From NCBI GenBank assembly GCA_902580265.1, contig CACHJY010000002.1, forward strand, positions 1 through 64,000: DNA of 64,000 nucleotides, given 5' to 3'. Shown here piece by piece: positions 63,196-64,000 of the stretch. Numbering within the stretch: the first letter of the stretch is position 1; every line of letters starts with the position of its first letter. Position numbers and translations under genes: made by a program. The stretch is from an uncultured Alphaproteobacteria bacterium (GTDB lineage: Bacteria > Pseudomonadota > Alphaproteobacteria > Rhodobacterales > Rhodobacteraceae). Under the pieces are notes generated by a model that worked only from the letters and a program-made list of their open reading frames with translations, searched no databases and had not been told where the DNA came from.

Positions 63196-63198
63196 TTC

Positions 63199-64000
63199 TT
63201 AATTATAACTCTTCAACTTATGGAGAATATTTAGCGCCTCTAAAGGTGTTATAGTGTCCAAATCGATTTTATCTATTTCATCTTTAACCTTAAGAAGTCT
63301 TTCCGTTTGAAAAGCTTCTTCCTTTAAAACAATATCACTCTGACTTACTCCTTTTTTTTGAAGTTTTCCGAGTAAAGCGCTAGCTTCAATAATTACATCG
63401 TTTGGAAAACCGGCTAACTCAGCAACTTTTATCCCTAAGGAGCCTTTTGACTTCCCTGCAATTACTTTGTAAGAGTAAATTATCTCATCATTCCATTCTT
63501 TAATTTCACAAGAAACGTTTTTGACTTTGGAGTTGTTTTTTTCAATATCTGTAAGCTCGTGATAGTGCGTCGCAAACAAGGTTCTGGATTTGTTATTTCG
63601 TAAAACCCTTTCAATAATAGCCCATGCTATAGCTAAACCGTCAAAGGTAGATGTACCTCTTCCTATTTCATCTAAAATAATAAAAGACCGATCGTCAGCA
63701 TTTTTAATGATATTGCTTGTTTCTAGCATTTCTACCATAAACGTAGACTGACCTTTAGAAATATTATCTGATGCCCCTATCCTGCTAAAAAGCTTGTTTG
63801 CAACCCCAATCTTAGCTTCCTTCGCGGGAACATAGGATCCAATTTGTGCCAAAATAATAATATGTGCATTTTGTCTCAGAAATGTTGATTTGCCTGCCAT
63901 ATTAGGTCCGGTTATCAGCCACACATGTTCATTAGTACTCAATGAGCAATCATTAGGAACGAAGGCATTGAGGCTTTTCTTAAAAAGTGTTTTTTCAACC
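63199..64000 (-). CDS. mutS: DNA mismatch repair protein MutS, C-terminal part (5' end cut by window edge)
   Basis: The last 267 codons of MutS. Walker A in LITGPNMAGKSTFLRQ, then GASDNISKGQSTFMVEM, Walker B FIILDEIGRGTSTFDG, the His switch ATHYHELTDIE and the C-terminal helices ending LEALNILHKL. The coding sequence continues beyond 64000 upstream of the Walker A. Convergent with grpE, 3 bp apart. Confidence 0.95.
   Translation of the reverse strand, partial: VEKTLFKKSLNAFVPNDCSLSTNEHVWLITGPNMAGKSTFLRQNAHIIILAQIGSYVPAKEAKIGVANKLFSRIGASDNISKGQSTFMVEMLETSNIIKNADDRSFIILDEIGRGTSTFDGLAIAWAIIERVLRNNKSRTLFATHYHELTDIEKNNSKVKNVSCEIKEWNDEIIYSYKVIAGKSKGSLGIKVAELAGFPNDVIIEASALLGKLQKKGVSQSDIVLKEEAFQTERLLKVKDEIDKIDLDTITPLEALNILHKLKSYN

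Noticed and set aside
1..64000. tRNA, rRNA, CRISPR, insertion sequence or prophage
   Set aside because: All spacers over 60 bp were read; none shows a cloverleaf, repeat-spacer pattern, transposase or terminal repeats.

Overview
The window is a 64 kb stretch of a single AT-rich bacterial chromosome. Gene content and order point to an alphaproteobacterium: hemE-rho-mnmE-mnmG-rsmG-parA-parB, hemC-hemD-mic60-hemY, purH-heparinase-rsmB-DUF1674, aroE-coaE-dnaQ with secB and a Tim44-like gene nearby, and rdgB-rph-grpE. The low GC, short spacers, many 4-base overlaps and a large phosphate-stress cluster suggest a small-genome aquatic (probably marine) lineage; I cannot place it further. No rRNA, tRNA, IS element, phage or CRISPR array was seen, and no stretch over 300 bases lacks a gene.

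Region 1 (1-22.9 kb) is a phosphorus-stress island. From the left: a chromate-type transporter cut by the window edge; a PhnM-like amidohydrolase with a three-unit Pho box; on the other strand phnC-phnD-phnE-phnE, a small exported protein and a hexapeptide acyltransferase, driven from a five-unit Pho-box array; an iron-type alcohol dehydrogenase, an EamA exporter and an aldehyde dehydrogenase; a GAPDH-ArsJ pair (arsenate detoxification) with its own Pho box; then phoR-pstS-pstC-pstA-pstB-phoU-phoB; and finally plcP-agt, the gene pair known to replace phospholipids by glycolipids under phosphate starvation. Together these sense phosphate, import phosphate and phosphonates, expel the arsenate that enters by the same route, and save phosphorus in membranes.

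Region 2 (23-40.6 kb) is mostly housekeeping: an exported unknown, a PanE-like reductase, a PPOX-family flavoprotein, an MFS carrier, hemY-mic60-hemD-hemC, tsaD, ahcY, an HD hydrolase, a thioredoxin-TPR protein, a Lon-N protein, a Trm112-like protein, purH, a heparinase-like protein, rsmB and a DUF1674 (SdhAF4) gene.

Region 3 (40.6-51.7 kb) holds rimP-nusA-ylxR/L7Ae-infB-hslV-hslU, then smr and tim44 on the minus strand, secB, and dnaQ-coaE-aroE. smr carries an apparent frameshift at an A11 run directly after a hairpin.

Region 4 (51.7-64 kb) looks like the chromosome origin neighbourhood: an AT-rich 279 bp spacer with a perfect DnaA box separates leftward aroE-coaE-dnaQ from rightward hemE-rho-mnmE-mnmG-rsmG-parA-parB, and there are two parS sites 1.9 kb apart just before parAB. 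Then follow hemW-rdgB-rph, grpE and the 3' part of mutS. Two genes, hemD (ATT) and parA (ATC), have no canonical start codon at the expected place but do have good Shine-Dalgarno sites for the unusual codons.
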